Source: Cryptosporangium aurantiacum (lineage in GTDB: Bacteria > Actinomycetota > Actinomycetes > Mycobacteriales > Cryptosporangiaceae). Taken from it: a stretch of 64,000 nt of DNA. The position numbers and the translations under genes were made by a program. How positions within the stretch are numbered: the stretch's first letter is position 1; each line of letters starts with the position of its first letter. The notes below the pieces were generated by a model. It saw only the letters and a list, made by a program, of their open reading frames with translations, did not search any database and was not told the origin of the DNA. Positions 47,187 to 56,413 of the stretch are shown piece after piece. The stretch covers positions 310,001 to 374,000 of the forward strand of contig NZ_FRCS01000001.1 in NCBI RefSeq assembly GCF_900143005.1. Reading direction: 5' to 3'.

Positions 47187-47825
47187 GTGGCTACACGAGA
47201 CGACTGGATCGAGCGCGGCCTCGAGGTGCTGGCGCAGGACGGGCTCCCCGGCGTCCGGATCGACCGGATCGCCGCCCAGCTGGGCGTGAGCAAGGGGTCG
47301 TTCCACCACCACTTCGCCGGGGCCGCGGGATACCGGCAGGCGCTCGCGCAGCGCTACGAGGAGCGGGTGCTGGCCGAGCTGAGCCGGGTGGCGGGATCGG
47401 CGCAGGGACTCGGTTTCGGTCTGTTCGACCGGCTCGTGGAGGCGCTCGACGACCTCTACGACGCCCGCCTGGAGACCGCGATGCGGGCCTGGGCGCTGCA
47501 CGACGACGTCGCCCGCGACGTGATGTCGAAGGTCGACGACGCCCGGCTGCGGGTGCTCCAGGACGGGTGGAGTGCGGTGCTGCCGCACGAGGACGCGGCG
47601 CGGATCGCCGCGCTCGTGCCGCACCTGGTGGTCGTCGGAGCGAGCGCCGCCGCGCTACCGGCCGCGGATCTGCGGTCGGTGCTCCAGCTGCTGGGCGGGC
47701 TCGCCCCGAGCGTTCCGGGAGTCCTGGGCGGCGACGGCCGGGATTCCGCGGCGGGCCGGGCGGGGGATTCCGCGCCGGGCCCGGGGGGCGAATCCGCGGC
47801 GGGCCGGGGTGCGCGGTCCTCGTGA
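47187..47825 (+). CDS. TetR-family transcriptional regulator
   Basis: The 212-residue protein has an N-terminal TetR helix-turn-helix (VRIDRIAAQLGVSKGSFHHHF, about 24-44) and a helical ligand-binding domain. The last 35 residues are a Gly/Ala/Ser-rich repeat-like tail (DSAAGRAGDSAPGPGG) of no obvious function. It starts at GTG 47187, 24 bases after the palindrome. The ligand is unknown; the DoxX-like gene is the clear candidate target. Confidence 0.88.
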   Translation: MATRDDWIERGLEVLAQDGLPGVRIDRIAAQLGVSKGSFHHHFAGAAGYRQALAQRYEERVLAELSRVAGSAQGLGFGLFDRLVEALDDLYDARLETAMRAWALHDDVARDVMSKVDDARLRVLQDGWSAVLPHEDAARIAALVPHLVVVGASAAALPAADLRSVLQLLGGLAPSVPGVLGGDGRDSAAGRAGDSAPGPGGESAAGRGARSS

Positions 47826-47860
47826 TCGACGGCCGGGCCCGGCCGCGCGCGGACAACGGA

Positions 47861-47866
47861 TAGGCT
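47861..47866 (+). promoter_or_regulatory. Candidate -10 (TAGGCT) before the second Nudix gene
   Basis: TAGGCT lies nine bases before ATG 47876 with no ribosome site in between, which suggests a leaderless transcript. Confidence 0.42.
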
Positions 47867-47875
47867 CGTCTTCCG

Positions 47876-48358
47876 ATGGACGAAGCGATTCCGCGGCGAG
47901 CGGCTCGAATCCTCGTGATTGACGGCGAACGGGTCCTGCTGTTCCGCTGCACCAGCGCAAACCGGCCGCAAGACGGCCCGTGGTGGATCACCCCCGGCGG
48001 TGGCCTGGAAGGCACCGAGGACGCTCGTTGGGGTGCGGTCCGTGAGCTCACCGAGGAGACCGGCCTGGTCGTCGAACCGACGGAGTTCCGCGGCCCGGTC
48101 TTCGAAGAAGAGATCGAGTACCCCACCTCGACCGGCCCGCAGCGCCAGCGCCAGCAGTACTTCGTGCTCTTCCACCCGGCGTTCGAGGTCGACCGGCAGT
48201 TCCAGACCGACTGGGAACGCCGGTTCATGGGCGAGGCGCGCTGGTGGAACAGTGCGGAACTGCGGGAGAGCGGCGAAACCGTCTACCCTCCGAACCTTGC
48301 CGATCTACTCGATCAGGTGATCGTCCCGACCGACGGCCTTCTCGCGAAGGAGGACTGA
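47876..48358 (+). CDS. Nudix hydrolase
   Basis: The 160-residue protein carries the Nudix box GGGLEGTEDARWGAVRELTEETGL (41-64 region) with the expected RExxEE core. The region after the box (FEEEIEYPTSTGPQRQRQQYF) resembles small ADP-ribose or nucleotide Nudix enzymes, but the substrate is not known. It ends one base before the rnhB start and is probably cotranscribed with it. Confidence 0.88.
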   Translation: MDEAIPRRAARILVIDGERVLLFRCTSANRPQDGPWWITPGGGLEGTEDARWGAVRELTEETGLVVEPTEFRGPVFEEEIEYPTSTGPQRQRQQYFVLFHPAFEVDRQFQTDWERRFMGEARWWNSAELRESGETVYPPNLADLLDQVIVPTDGLLAKED

Positions 48359-48359
48359 C

Positions 48360-49088
48360 GTGTTCGTCCCCCCGCGTGCGGTGGTTCGCCGCGACGGCGG
48401 CCTCTACGCCCTCGAGCGGACGCTACGCCGGCGCGGATTCACCCGCGTCGCCGGCGCCGACGAGGCCGGACGCGGTGCCTGCGCGGGCCCACTCGTCGTC
48501 GCGGCGGCGATACTCCCGGCCGGGCCCCGTGGCGAGGTGCCGGGGCTCGCGGATTCGAAGCTACTGACCGCGGCCGTCCGCGAACGCGTCTACGACGAGG
48601 TGGTCAAGCGGGCCGAGGCGTACTCGGTGGTGGTGGTTCCGGCGGCGGAGGTAGATGCCCGCGGCCTGCACCGCAGCAACATCGACGCGATGCGCCGCGC
48701 GCTGGAGCGGCTGACGATCCGGCCGGACTACATGCTGACCGACGGCTTCGGTGTTGCCGGGCTCGGGCTGCCCGGGCTGGCCGTCTGGAAGGGCGATCGG
48801 GTGGCGGCGTGCATCGCGGCCGCCTCGATCTTGGCGAAGGTCACCAGGGACCGGATCATGACGGCCCTGCACGAAACCTACCCGTGCTATGACTTCGCCC
48901 AGCACAAGGGATACGTGACCGCAGCGCACACGGAGGCCCTGGCGATCCACGGTCCGTGTCCGGAGCACCGCATGTCGTACGCGAACGTCGCGGCGGCGGA
49001 TCTCGGTCGACTGTCGGCCGAGCCCGGGGCTGACGCGCTCGTGCCGGTGGCGGTGAGCCACAATGGTTTGGTGGAGGACGAGGTATGA
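48360..49088 (+). CDS. rnhB: Ribonuclease HII
   Basis: RNase HII removes ribonucleotides from DNA. The 242-residue protein has VAGADEAGRGACAGPLVVAA with catalytic D34 and E35, LADSKLL, and a later acidic residue in LTDGFG. IAAASILAKVTRDR and FAQHKGYVTAAH are also typical. GTG 48360 starts the gene, and DUF2469 overlaps its stop by four bases, the usual actinobacterial pairing. Confidence 0.96.
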   Translation: MFVPPRAVVRRDGGLYALERTLRRRGFTRVAGADEAGRGACAGPLVVAAAILPAGPRGEVPGLADSKLLTAAVRERVYDEVVKRAEAYSVVVVPAAEVDARGLHRSNIDAMRRALERLTIRPDYMLTDGFGVAGLGLPGLAVWKGDRVAACIAAASILAKVTRDRIMTALHETYPCYDFAQHKGYVTAAHTEALAIHGPCPEHRMSYANVAAADLGRLSAEPGADALVPVAVSHNGLVEDEV

Positions 49089-49408
49089 GCGCTGAGGATC
49101 TCGAGAAGTACGAGACCGAGATGGAGCTACAGCTCTATCGCGAGTACCGCGACATCGTCCGTCAGTTCTCGTACGTCGTGGAGACCGAGCGACGCTTCTA
49201 CCTGGCGAACTCGGTCGATCTGCAGGTGCGCAACGCGGACGGCGAGGTGTACTTCGAGGTCGCGATGTCGGACGCCTGGGTCTGGGACATGTACCGCCCG
49301 GCGCGGTTCGTGAAGAACGTTCGGGTCGTGACGTTCAAGGACGTGAACGTCGAGGAGCTCGACAAGCCCGACATCTCGTTGCCGGGGAACCCGTCGTTCG
49401 GATCGTGA
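49085..49408 (+). CDS. DUF2469 family protein
   Basis: The 107-residue protein is a conserved actinobacterial family member (SAEDLEKYETEMELQLYREY, VVETERRFYLANSVDL, RPARFVKNVRVVTFKDVNVEEL) regularly located behind rnhB. No enzymatic motif or membrane helix is visible, and its function is unknown. Confidence 0.9.
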   Translation: MSAEDLEKYETEMELQLYREYRDIVRQFSYVVETERRFYLANSVDLQVRNADGEVYFEVAMSDAWVWDMYRPARFVKNVRVVTFKDVNVEELDKPDISLPGNPSFGS

Positions 49409-49449
49409 CCCGAGTTTTGCGAGGGCACCCTGCCGGGTAGGCCAGGGCG

Positions 49450-49773
49450 ATGGACGAGACTCAGGACCGCGAGCCGGCCGTCGAGCCGGTGGACCCCGTG
49501 ACCCGTCTGCATGCGGACGGACCGCCGCCGACGATGCCCGACGAGGCGCGGACCGGGTACCCCGACGCGCCGTCGCCCGAGGACTACCCGGCGCCGGCTG
49601 CGAAGGCGGGAGGAGTGCCGCACGGCACCGCACCCGAAGTCACCACCGCACCGGGGACCTCGGAGACGATGCTTCCGGTGGACGGTGTTCACACGCCGGA
49701 CGTCGGGCCCGGCGGACAAGAGTTCGACACCGACGCGACACCGCTGCCCGGCCGCACCGATCACGCCCGTTAG
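49450..49773 (+). CDS. Acidic, Pro-rich hypothetical protein
   Basis: The 107-residue ORF is rich in Pro, Asp, Glu, Thr and Gly and has no predicted helix or membrane segment, so it would be disordered. Only a weak AGGG precedes ATG 49450. Its stop overlaps the end of the convergent membrane-protein gene by four bases. Codon use looks coding-like, but I do not recognise a family, and it may be lineage-specific. Confidence 0.45.
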   Translation: MDETQDREPAVEPVDPVTRLHADGPPPTMPDEARTGYPDAPSPEDYPAPAAKAGGVPHGTAPEVTTAPGTSETMLPVDGVHTPDVGPGGQEFDTDATPLPGRTDHAR

Positions 49774-50294
49774 TCGGCGGGCATTTCCAGCGGTGTCGCC
49801 AGGTCGGCGTGCGCGTACGTCGCGAACGACTCGTAGAGCTCCTCGAACTTGAGCAGCGCGGAGACGAACTCCTGCTCGCGGTCGGCGTCCCGGGGAGCGC
49901 GGGACAGCCTCGCCGCGTAGTAGTTGACGGTCGGCACGTGCATGAGCAGGTCTGAGAGCCGCCGGGAGGCCTCGGGGCCGCCGTGCGCGGATACCGCGGC
50001 CAGCAGCGGCGCCGACCGCTCGATGTCCGGCGGCAAGAACTCGGCGTTCTCCCCGCGGCCCACCTTGCCGTACTCCAGCCGAGCCGCGTCGGCGTACTCC
50101 AGCGCGGAGGTGTACGCGTCCCGCCGTTCGTCCTCGCGGGCCATCAGCACCGCTTGCCGGTGGCCTGCGGTGATCACCTCCGAGATCTGACGATGGCCTC
50201 GGCGGGCGATCCCGATCGCGGTCGCCGCACCGAGCACTGCCACCAGGAGGCACACTCCGGCGACGGTGCCGAGTGAGACCCATTCGTCCGTCAT
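49770..50294 (-). CDS. Single-pass membrane protein of unknown function
   Basis: The 174-residue protein begins MTDEWVSLGTVAGV, with one N-terminal membrane helix (VAGVCLLVAVLGAATAIGIA) and then a soluble helical domain of about 140 residues with several conserved-looking tyrosines (ALEYADAARLEYG, VPTVNYYAARL, FEELYESFATYAHA). No family is recognised. It is divergent from yraN. ATG 50294 is chosen over the longer frame to 50468, which overlaps the yraN upstream region. Confidence 0.65.
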   Translation of the reverse strand: MTDEWVSLGTVAGVCLLVAVLGAATAIGIARRGHRQISEVITAGHRQAVLMAREDERRDAYTSALEYADAARLEYGKVGRGENAEFLPPDIERSAPLLAAVSAHGGPEASRRLSDLLMHVPTVNYYAARLSRAPRDADREQEFVSALLKFEELYESFATYAHADLATPLEMPAD

Positions 50295-50466
50295 AGTCCG
50301 TAAGAGTAATAAGTCTGGTCTGACGAGCGGCGCTGTACCACCGCGCGGCGGGCCGTGCCGTTGTCCACAGCCTCCGGCGTTGTCCCCAGATGCGTCTTCC
50401 TGGTCGGGCGCGTCGGCCGCTCCGGCGCCACCGTGGAGCCACCACGAGGCGATCGGGAGGCGGCAC

Positions 50467-50829
50467 ATGGGGGCAGCGGCGAGGGGCGCCGTGGGCGCGT
50501 ACGGCGAGCGGGTGGCGGCCCGTCACCTCGAGCAGGCCGGGCTGGTCGTGCTCGACCGTAACTGGCGCTGCGCGGACGGGGAGCTCGACATCGTGGCGCG
50601 GGACGGTACCGCGCTCGTCATCTGCGAGGTCAAGACCAGGCGGAGCGAGCGGTACGGAACCCCGGCCGAGGCGGTGGTGGCCGCGAAAGCGACCCGGTTG
50701 CGCCGTCTCGCCGCGCAGTGGATCCGGGCCGCGGGCGTCCACCCGGAGACCGTCCGGTTCGACGTGGTGAGCGTCCGCCCGCAGCGGTCCGGCGCGGCGC
50801 ACGTCGAGCACCTCCGGGGAGCGTTCTGA
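50467..50829 (+). CDS. UPF0102 (YraN) endonuclease-like protein
   Basis: The 120-residue protein has the YraN nuclease-fold pattern: GAYGERVAARHLEQAGLVVLDRNWR, then the restriction-endonuclease-like GELDIVARDG and VICEVKTRR, which would hold the metal-binding E, D and ExK residues. Its role is unclear, but it regularly precedes comM and dprA. GGGAGG lies just upstream of ATG 50467. Its stop overlaps the comM start. Confidence 0.9.
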   Translation: MGAAARGAVGAYGERVAARHLEQAGLVVLDRNWRCADGELDIVARDGTALVICEVKTRRSERYGTPAEAVVAAKATRLRRLAAQWIRAAGVHPETVRFDVVSVRPQRSGAAHVEHLRGAF

Positions 50830-52373
50830 TGGCGGGCTTCGCGCGTGCGCTGGCGGTGGGGTTGCACGGCGTCCACGGCTGGGTGGTGGAGGTCGAGGCC
50901 CACCTCGCCCAGGGGCTGCCGGGCCTGGTGATCACCGGCCTTCCCGACGCCGCCGTGTCTCAGGCGCGCGACCGGGTCCGTGCGGCGGTGCTCAACTCCG
51001 GCCAGCGCTGGCCCGACCAGCGGATCACGGTCGGCCTCGGTCCGGCCTGGCTCCCCAAGCACGGAACGAACTTCGACCTGGCGGTAGCAGCCGCAATTCT
51101 GGTGGCGTCCGGGGCGGCGCCCGCAGTGGCCCTGGACGGGCTGGGGTTCCTCGGGGAACTCGGGCTCGACGGCCGGATCCGTCCGGTCCGCGGCGTGTTC
51201 CCGGCGGTCGCCGCGGGCGCGAAGGTGGGGCTGCTCCGGTACGTCGTCCCGGCGGGCAACTGGTCGGAGGCGGCGCTGGTGCCCGGTGCGGACGTCGTCG
51301 GACGCCGCACGCTGCGCGGTGTGCTCGCGCTGCTTCGGGGCGAGGAGCCGCCGCTGGACGACGCGGCGTCCGCGCCGCAGGCGAGGGCGTTCCCGGACTC
51401 GCTGCTCGCGCCGGGCGGAGACCTGGCCGACGTCGTCGGGCAGGAACTCGGGCGACGCGCGGTGGAGGTCGCCGCGGCCGGTGGGCACCATCTCGCGCTG
51501 TTCGGGCCGCCCGGCGCGGGCAAGACGATGCTCGCCGAGCGGCTGCCCGGCATCCTGCCGACGTTGGACGACGAGGCCGCAGTCGAGGTGACCGCCGTGC
51601 ACTCGGTGGCGGGCGTGCTGCCCGCCGGGGGCGGCCTCGTCCGGCAGCCCCCGTACCAGGCACCCCACCACACGGCGACGGTGGCTGCGCTCGTCGGCGG
51701 TGGCTCCGGGCTGGCCCGGCCGGGTGCGGTCACGCTGGCCCACCGGGGCGTGCTGTTCCTGGACGAGACCCCTGAGTTCTCGCCCCGTGCCCTGGACGCG
51801 CTGCGGCAACCGGTGGAGCGCGGCGAGGTCGTCCTGGCCCGCACCGGGGGCGCGGTCCGATATCCGGCGTGCGTCCAGCTGGTGCTCGCCGCGAATCCGT
51901 GCCCGTGCGCCACCGCAGCCGGTGACCGGGCCTGCACCTGCACGCCCACCGCCCGCCGCCGCTACCTGGGCCGCATCTCCGGTCCGTTGCTCGACCGGAT
52001 CGACGTGCGGGTGCTGCTGCTGCCGGTCGCGTCGGCGGCGTTGTTCGCGGGCTTCGACCGGCCGGATCCCACGTCGGTGGTGGCCGCACGGGTGCGTGAC
52101 GCCAGGGCCGCCGCGCGGGAGCGGTGGGAAGAGTTCGGGTGGGTGTCGAACGCGGCCGTGCCGGGGCCCGCGTTGCGCGCCGAGTGGCGTCTGCCGCGGT
52201 CGGTGACCACCGCCGCCGCGCGGGCGGTCGACACGGGGGAGCTGTCCGCGCGCGGATATGACAGGGTTTTACGCATTGCGTGGACGATTTCCGATCTGTC
52301 CGGTCGGATGGCTCCCGACCAGGGTGACGTCAACGAGGCGTTGGAACTGCGACGCGGGCTGGTGGCGGCGTGA
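50829..52373 (+). CDS. YifB/ComM-family Mg-chelatase-like AAA+ ATPase
   Basis: The 514-residue protein has an N-terminal Lon-protease-like fold domain (about 1-170), Walker [19 protein letters not shown] near 215, Walker [11 protein letters not shown] and a C-terminal arm with a cysteine-rich [17 protein letters not shown]. ComM is a hexameric helicase that promotes branch migration in natural transformation in Gram-negative bacteria; actinobacterial homologues are mostly unstudied. dprA overlaps its stop by four bases. Confidence 0.92.
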   Translation: MAGFARALAVGLHGVHGWVVEVEAHLAQGLPGLVITGLPDAAVSQARDRVRAAVLNSGQRWPDQRITVGLGPAWLPKHGTNFDLAVAAAILVASGAAPAVALDGLGFLGELGLDGRIRPVRGVFPAVAAGAKVGLLRYVVPAGNWSEAALVPGADVVGRRTLRGVLALLRGEEPPLDDAASAPQARAFPDSLLAPGGDLADVVGQELGRRAVEVAAAGGHHLALFGPPGAGKTMLAERLPGILPTLDDEAAVEVTAVHSVAGVLPAGGGLVRQPPYQAPHHTATVAALVGGGSGLARPGAVTLAHRGVLFLDETPEFSPRALDALRQPVERGEVVLARTGGAVRYPACVQLVLAANPCPCATAAGDRACTCTPTARRRYLGRISGPLLDRIDVRVLLLPVASAALFAGFDRPDPTSVVAARVRDARAAARERWEEFGWVSNAAVPGPALRAEWRLPRSVTTAAARAVDTGELSARGYDRVLRIAWTISDLSGRMAPDQGDVNEALELRRGLVAA

Positions 52374-53665
52374 GCACCGACACCGAGTGGATGGCCACCG
52401 AGCGGCTGGCCTGGGTCGCGCTGAGCCGTCTCGTGGAGCCCGGGAAGCGGAACATCGTGGCCGCTACCGCCGGAGGTGCCCGCGCCCTGCTGGACGGGGT
52501 GCTGACGGGCGCGCGCGACCGCGTGAGCCGGAGCTTGCGCACCCGGTTGCGGGGCGTCGACCCCTGGGAACGGGCCGAGGCCGATCTGGCGGCGGCGGCG
52601 CGGGCCGGTGCGCGGGCAATCACGCCGGTGGACGCCGAGTGGCCGGTCGAGGCGTTCGCCGCACTGGCACCGCTGGCCGAAGCGGAAAAAATCGACGTCG
52701 CGCCGCCACCGTGCCTGTGGGTGCGCGGCCCGCTCGGGTTGAACCGCGTCACCGGGCGGACGGTGTCGATCGTCGGGGCGCGGGCCGCCACCGCGTACGG
52801 CAAGCACGTCGCGGGCGAGATCGCGTACGGGCTGGCCGAGCGAGGCTGGATCGTCGTATCGGGCGGCGCGTACGGCATCGACGGCGCCGCTCACCGTGGT
52901 GCGCTCGCCGGGGGCGGCGTCACGGTGGCGGTGCTGGCCGGGGGCGTCGACGTGCCGTACCCGCTGGCCCACGCCGGGCTGCTCGACCGGATCGCGGAGG
53001 AGGGTCTGCTGATCAGCGAGGTGCCGCTCGGCGAGTCGCCGCAGCGCCACCGGTTCCTCTCCCGGAACCGGCTGGTGGCGGCACTCGGGGCGGGTCTGGT
53101 CGTGGTGGAGGCCGGGTCGCGTTCCGGCACCACCGTGACCGCCGAGCGTGCGCATCAGCTGGAGCGGGTGCTGATGGCCGTGCCGGGATCGGTGACGTCC
53201 GCGCTCTCGGTGGGCACCCACCGGCTGATCCGCGACTACGGGGCGACGCTCGTCACGAGCGCGGCGGAGGTCGTGGAGGAAGTCGGCCCGATCGGCACCG
53301 CCGGATGGGGCACGGATCCGGACCCGGCGGAGTGGGATGCGAGCATCCCCGGTGGGCCCCGCGGCGGGGAGCCGGACCGTGCGACGCTGCCGGCGTCGCT
53401 GCACAGGGTGCTCGAGGCGGTGCCCGCCGGCCGGATCGTCACCGTGGAGGCCGTGGCGCTCGCCGGGCGTCTGTCGCTGACCGAGGTCTGTCGGGCGTTA
53501 CCGGAGCTGCGGGTGCGGGGATTCCTGCGCGCGGTCGAGGACGGGTACCGGCTGACCGAGGCGGGTCTCGGACCGCCCACGTTCGCACTCGGCCGGCAGC
53601 CCTCCGGCCCCGATCCGGACGACTGGCCCGACCCACCCCCGGACGACCCACCACCCCCGGACTGA
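52370..53665 (+). CDS. dprA: DNA processing protein DprA
   Basis: DprA binds single-stranded DNA and loads RecA. The 431-residue protein has the Rossmann core [41 protein letters not shown] and [23 protein letters not shown], and [15 protein letters not shown]-terminal winged-helix-like domain and a Pro/Asp-rich tail ([16 protein letters not shown]) follow. The N-terminal SAM-like part is present. The gene lies between comM and the repeat-rich gap. Confidence 0.94.
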   Translation: MSTDTEWMATERLAWVALSRLVEPGKRNIVAATAGGARALLDGVLTGARDRVSRSLRTRLRGVDPWERAEADLAAAARAGARAITPVDAEWPVEAFAALAPLAEAEKIDVAPPPCLWVRGPLGLNRVTGRTVSIVGARAATAYGKHVAGEIAYGLAERGWIVVSGGAYGIDGAAHRGALAGGGVTVAVLAGGVDVPYPLAHAGLLDRIAEEGLLISEVPLGESPQRHRFLSRNRLVAALGAGLVVVEAGSRSGTTVTAERAHQLERVLMAVPGSVTSALSVGTHRLIRDYGATLVTSAAEVVEEVGPIGTAGWGTDPDPAEWDASIPGGPRGGEPDRATLPASLHRVLEAVPAGRIVTVEAVALAGRLSLTEVCRALPELRVRGFLRAVEDGYRLTEAGLGPPTFALGRQPSGPDPDDWPDPPPDDPPPPD

Positions 53666-53730
53666 TCCGCTGCGCCCGGCCCGCCGCGCGGGCACCCGAG
53701 CGGCAGCGCGGCGCACCCGAGCCGCCGCGC

Positions 53731-53874
53731 GGGCATCCGGATGGTCGTGCGGGCATCCGGATGGTCGTGCGGGCATCCGGAGGTCGTGCGGAGCGCTCGG
53801 CGGCTGTGCGGCGCACCCGAGCCGCCGTGTGGGGCGCCCGAGCCGCCGTGTGGGGCGCCCGAGCCGCCGTGCGG
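53731..53874. repeat. Intergenic tandem repeats between dprA and xerC
   Basis: Two exact copies and one partial copy of a 20-base unit starting GGGCATCCGG begin at 53731. After a short spacer, two exact 21-base units starting GAGCCGCCGT (53819-53839 and 53840-53860) and a third partial copy follow. The whole gap of 320 bases (53666-53985) is extremely GC-rich and repetitive, and I see no convincing gene. Long ORFs crossing it are repeat-driven. Confidence 0.85.
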
Positions 53875-53985
53875 CGCATCCGGGCAGCCATGCGGCATCC
53901 GCGGCCGTGCGGGCATGGGCTGCTGTGGGGGTGGAGTGCGGCGGGTCGGCTTGCCCGGCGGCACCGGAGCGGGCACGGTCGGGGG

Positions 53986-55395
53986 ATGGCAGGGCCTCGA
54001 CCGCGGGTGGCGCAGCTCCGTGCGGCGCTCCCTCCGCCGCTCGCCGAGGCGGTCGACGCGTTCGAGGCCTATCTCGAGCACGAGCGGAGCCACCCGCCCA
54101 CCACGCTGCGCGCGTACGTGGCGGACGCCGTGCTACTACTCGACCACGCCACGCGCGCCGGCCACGATCGGCTCGACGCCGTCGACCTCTCGTTACTCCG
54201 AAGTTGGCTGGCGCGGCAACGCAGCATGGGCGCCGCGCCGCGCACGCTGGCCCGGCGCGCGGCCGCCGCCCGGGCGTTCACGGCCTGGGCCCAACGCACC
54301 GGACGCCGTCCGGACGACCCGGGGCGCGAGCTGGCCAGCCCGAAGCTCCCCGCCCACCTGCCCCGCGTCCTCGACGTCAGCCAGGCCGCGGCCCTGCTCG
54401 ACGGCCCCCGCACCGCCGCGGCACGCCGCCCAGCCGACCCAGCCGCCACCCCTCCGCCGCCCGCCGAAACCGCCCCGCCCGACGGCACCCCGGCCCGCAC
54501 CGTGTCCGGCCCCGCCCCGGGTCGCGCCGCTCTCAGCGGCGCCGCGTCCGGTGGCGCCCCGACCGGCACCGCTCCGGACGGCACCAGGTCACGCAGCGCC
54601 GCAGGCCAGGTCGCGTCCGGTGGCGCCCCAGGCCAGGTCGCGTCCGGTGGCGCCCCAGGCCGCGCCGCGTCCGGTGGCGCCCCAGGCCGCGCCGCGTCCG
54701 GTGGCGCCCCGCCCGGCACCGCTCCGGACGGCACCGTGTCCGGCGGCACCGCGGGCCGCGCCGGGTCGGGCAGTGTCTTGGACCGCGCCGCTTTCGGTGG
54801 CGCCCCGGGCGGTGCCGGGTCGGGGGGCGCTCCGTTGGACGGTGCCTCGGCTGACGAGCGGGCTGGTGCGGGCGATACGGGGGCGGAGGCGGCCCTGCTC
54901 CGAGACGCGGCCGTCCTCGAGCTGCTCTACGCGACCGGCGTCCGCGTCAGCGAACTCTGCGGCCTCGACATCGACGACGTCGACCGCGAACGCCGGCTCC
55001 TGCGGGTCCTCGGCAAGGGCGGCCGGGAACGCAGCGTCCCGTACGGTGTCCCGGCCGAGCACGCGGTGGCGGCCTGGCTGGAGCGTGGCCGCCCTATCTT
55101 CGCCACCCCCCGGAGCGGTCCGGCGTTACTGCTCGGCGTCCGCGGGGGACGGCTCGATCCCCGCACCGCGCGGCAGATCGTTCACGACCGGCTCCGCGAC
55201 GTGCCGGGCGCTCCCGACCTCGGCCCGCACGGCCTGCGCCACACGGCGGCGACCCACCTTCTCGCCGGCGGCGCTGATTTGCGAACGGTCCAGGAACTGC
55301 TCGGCCACGCGACGCTCGCTACCACGCAGATCTATACGCACGTCACCGTCGATCGGCTCCGCACCGCGTACCGCCAGGCCCACCCCCGCGCCTAG
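53986..55395 (+). CDS. xerC: XerC-type tyrosine recombinase with a large low-complexity insertion
   Basis: The 469-residue protein keeps an N-terminal SAM-like core-binding domain (about 17-140) and a full set of catalytic residues: R320 ([12 protein letters not shown]), K344 ([10 protein letters not shown]), H415 and R418 (HGLRH), H441 (LLGHATL) and Y450 (IYTHV). Between the two parts, residues 141-300 are Ala/Gly/Pro/Ser low complexity, with a four-fold nonapeptide repeat. XerC resolves chromosome dimers with XerD at dif. A typical XerC has about 300 residues; the extra 160 sit where the catalytic domain would begin. ATG 53986 is the start; the frame continues upstream only as a shadow of dprA. 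Confidence 0.88.
   Translation: MAGPRPRVAQLRAALPPPLAEAVDAFEAYLEHERSHPPTTLRAYVADAVLLLDHATRAGHDRLDAVDLSLLRSWLARQRSMGAAPRTLARRAAAARAFTAWAQRTGRRPDDPGRELASPKLPAHLPRVLDVSQAAALLDGPRTAAARRPADPAATPPPPAETAPPDGTPARTVSGPAPGRAALSGAASGGAPTGTAPDGTRSRSAAGQVASGGAPGQVASGGAPGRAASGGAPGRAASGGAPPGTAPDGTVSGGTAGRAGSGSVLDRAAFGGAPGGAGSGGAPLDGASADERAGAGDTGAEAALLRDAAVLELLYATGVRVSELCGLDIDDVDRERRLLRVLGKGGRERSVPYGVPAEHAVAAWLERGRPIFATPRSGPALLLGVRGGRLDPRTARQIVHDRLRDVPGAPDLGPHGLRHTAATHLLAGGADLRTVQELLGHATLATTQIYTHVTVDRLRTAYRQAHPRA
54610..54717 (+). repeat. 27-base tandem repeat, 4 copies, inside xerC
   Basis: Four near-identical 27-base units encode nonapeptides close to VASGGAPGQ. They form the core of the insertion in the recombinase. 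Similar Ala/Gly/Pro segments continue on both sides with lower regularity. Confidence 0.92.
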
Positions 55396-55430
55396 CGCAG
55401 TGCCCACGAACGTCCTCCGGTTCGCGGGCA

Positions 55431-55470
55431 GATTGCATTTGGAAGACCTATGACCCTTCCAAATGCAATC
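55431..55470. terminator. Long perfect inverted repeat after xerC
   Basis: Two 15-base arms (55431-55445 and 55456-55470) match perfectly around a 10-base loop. The arms are about half A+T, in contrast to the surroundings, and there is no T tract. It lies 35 bases after the xerC stop and could be a terminator, an operator or a recombination site. The rest of the 340-base gap (55396-55735) shows no gene I can support. Confidence 0.5.
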
Positions 55471-55735
55471 CGCTCACCGGCACGCGGGCTGCCAACCGTC
55501 GGATCGCCGGGGCCGCAGCGAATGGTTGACCCGCGGCGGGTGTGTACGCACCTGCCGCGGGACAACCACGCACGAGCCGGGAGCCGGGAGCGGGGAGTCG
55601 GAGCCGGAACGCCAGAGCTGGGGCGCGGTCGGTGGAATCTGCTGGACGTGCTGATCGGCGAACTCGAACGATGCGGCATTGGGCGCTATGACGAGCCCTC
55701 GGCCACATCGTTCCGCGCGAAGGAGGCGGGATAGC

Positions 55736-56413
55736 GTGGCAGGAGTGGCGGATGACATGGTGCTTCTCAGCGATCCGGTGATCGCGGCGGTGACGACTGC
55801 CGACAGCGGCGAGCCGGTGGTCGATGCCACCGACGGCACCGGGCTGCGCCTCGACACCCGCGAAGTGCAGCACAACCCGCTCCTGCAGTTCGTCCGGTCC
55901 GGGTTGCGAGACCGGCTGCTCCGCGCCGAGGCGAGTCTCCCGCAGGGTGTGCACTTGCTGCTCATCGAGGGGTACCGCCCGCCCGCCGTCCAGCTCCAGC
56001 AGTTCACCGCCTACGCCGATCTGTTGCGGCAGCGCAACCCGGAGTGGACGGCCGAACGCATCCGGCGCGAGGCGTCTCGGTTCATCTCGCCGCCGGAGGT
56101 GGCTCCGCACTGCACCGGCGGCGCGATCGACGTGACGCTCTGCTCGGAGGACGGCGTCGAGCTCGACATGGGTACGGACGTGAACGCCAGCCCGGTCGCG
56201 AGCGCGAACCGCTGCTACACGGCGGCGCCGGACATCCCGCTAGCGGCCGCGGCGAACCGGCGCCTGCTCGTCACCGCGCTGCGGGAGGCCGGTTTGGTCA
56301 ACTATCCCACCGAATGGTGGCACTGGTCCTACGGCGACCGGTACTGGGCGTACTCGACCGGCACCAGCGCTCGGTACGCGCCGCTGAGCACCGATCAGGT
56401 CGTCACCGGGTAG
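55736..56413 (+). CDS. VanX-like D-alanyl-D-alanine dipeptidase (M15 family)
   Basis: The 225-residue protein has the M15D zinc site: HCTGGAIDVTL (HxxxxxxD) and EWWHWSYGDRYWA (ExxH), with LIEGYRPPAVQ in the N-terminal part. Such enzymes hydrolyse D-Ala-D-Ala, in vancomycin resistance or in peptidoglycan recycling. No vanH/vanA homologue is nearby, so a recycling role is more likely. No signal peptide is seen. GTG 55736 has AGGAGG at 55721-55726. Its end overlaps the convergent M23 gene by 19 bases. Confidence 0.87.
   Translation: MAGVADDMVLLSDPVIAAVTTADSGEPVVDATDGTGLRLDTREVQHNPLLQFVRSGLRDRLLRAEASLPQGVHLLLIEGYRPPAVQLQQFTAYADLLRQRNPEWTAERIRREASRFISPPEVAPHCTGGAIDVTLCSEDGVELDMGTDVNASPVASANRCYTAAPDIPLAAAANRRLLVTALREAGLVNYPTEWWHWSYGDRYWAYSTGTSARYAPLSTDQVVTG

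Noticed and set aside
53731-53874. Possible CRISPR array between dprA and xerC
   Set aside because: The units are contiguous, only two to three per type, and no cas gene lies in the window.
52258-53985. Upstream 576-codon extension of the xerC frame
   Set aside because: It overlaps comM and dprA in another frame and has no ribosome site; the recombinase domain starts at ATG 53986.
55431-55470. dif site for XerC
   Set aside because: Arms of 15 and a loop of 10 bases do not fit the 11-6-11 dif layout, and the sequence does not resemble actinobacterial dif as I know it.
55450-55734. 94-codon frame starting in the loop of the inverted repeat
   Set aside because: No ribosome site, no conserved sequence, and it overlaps the ribosome site of the VanX-like gene.
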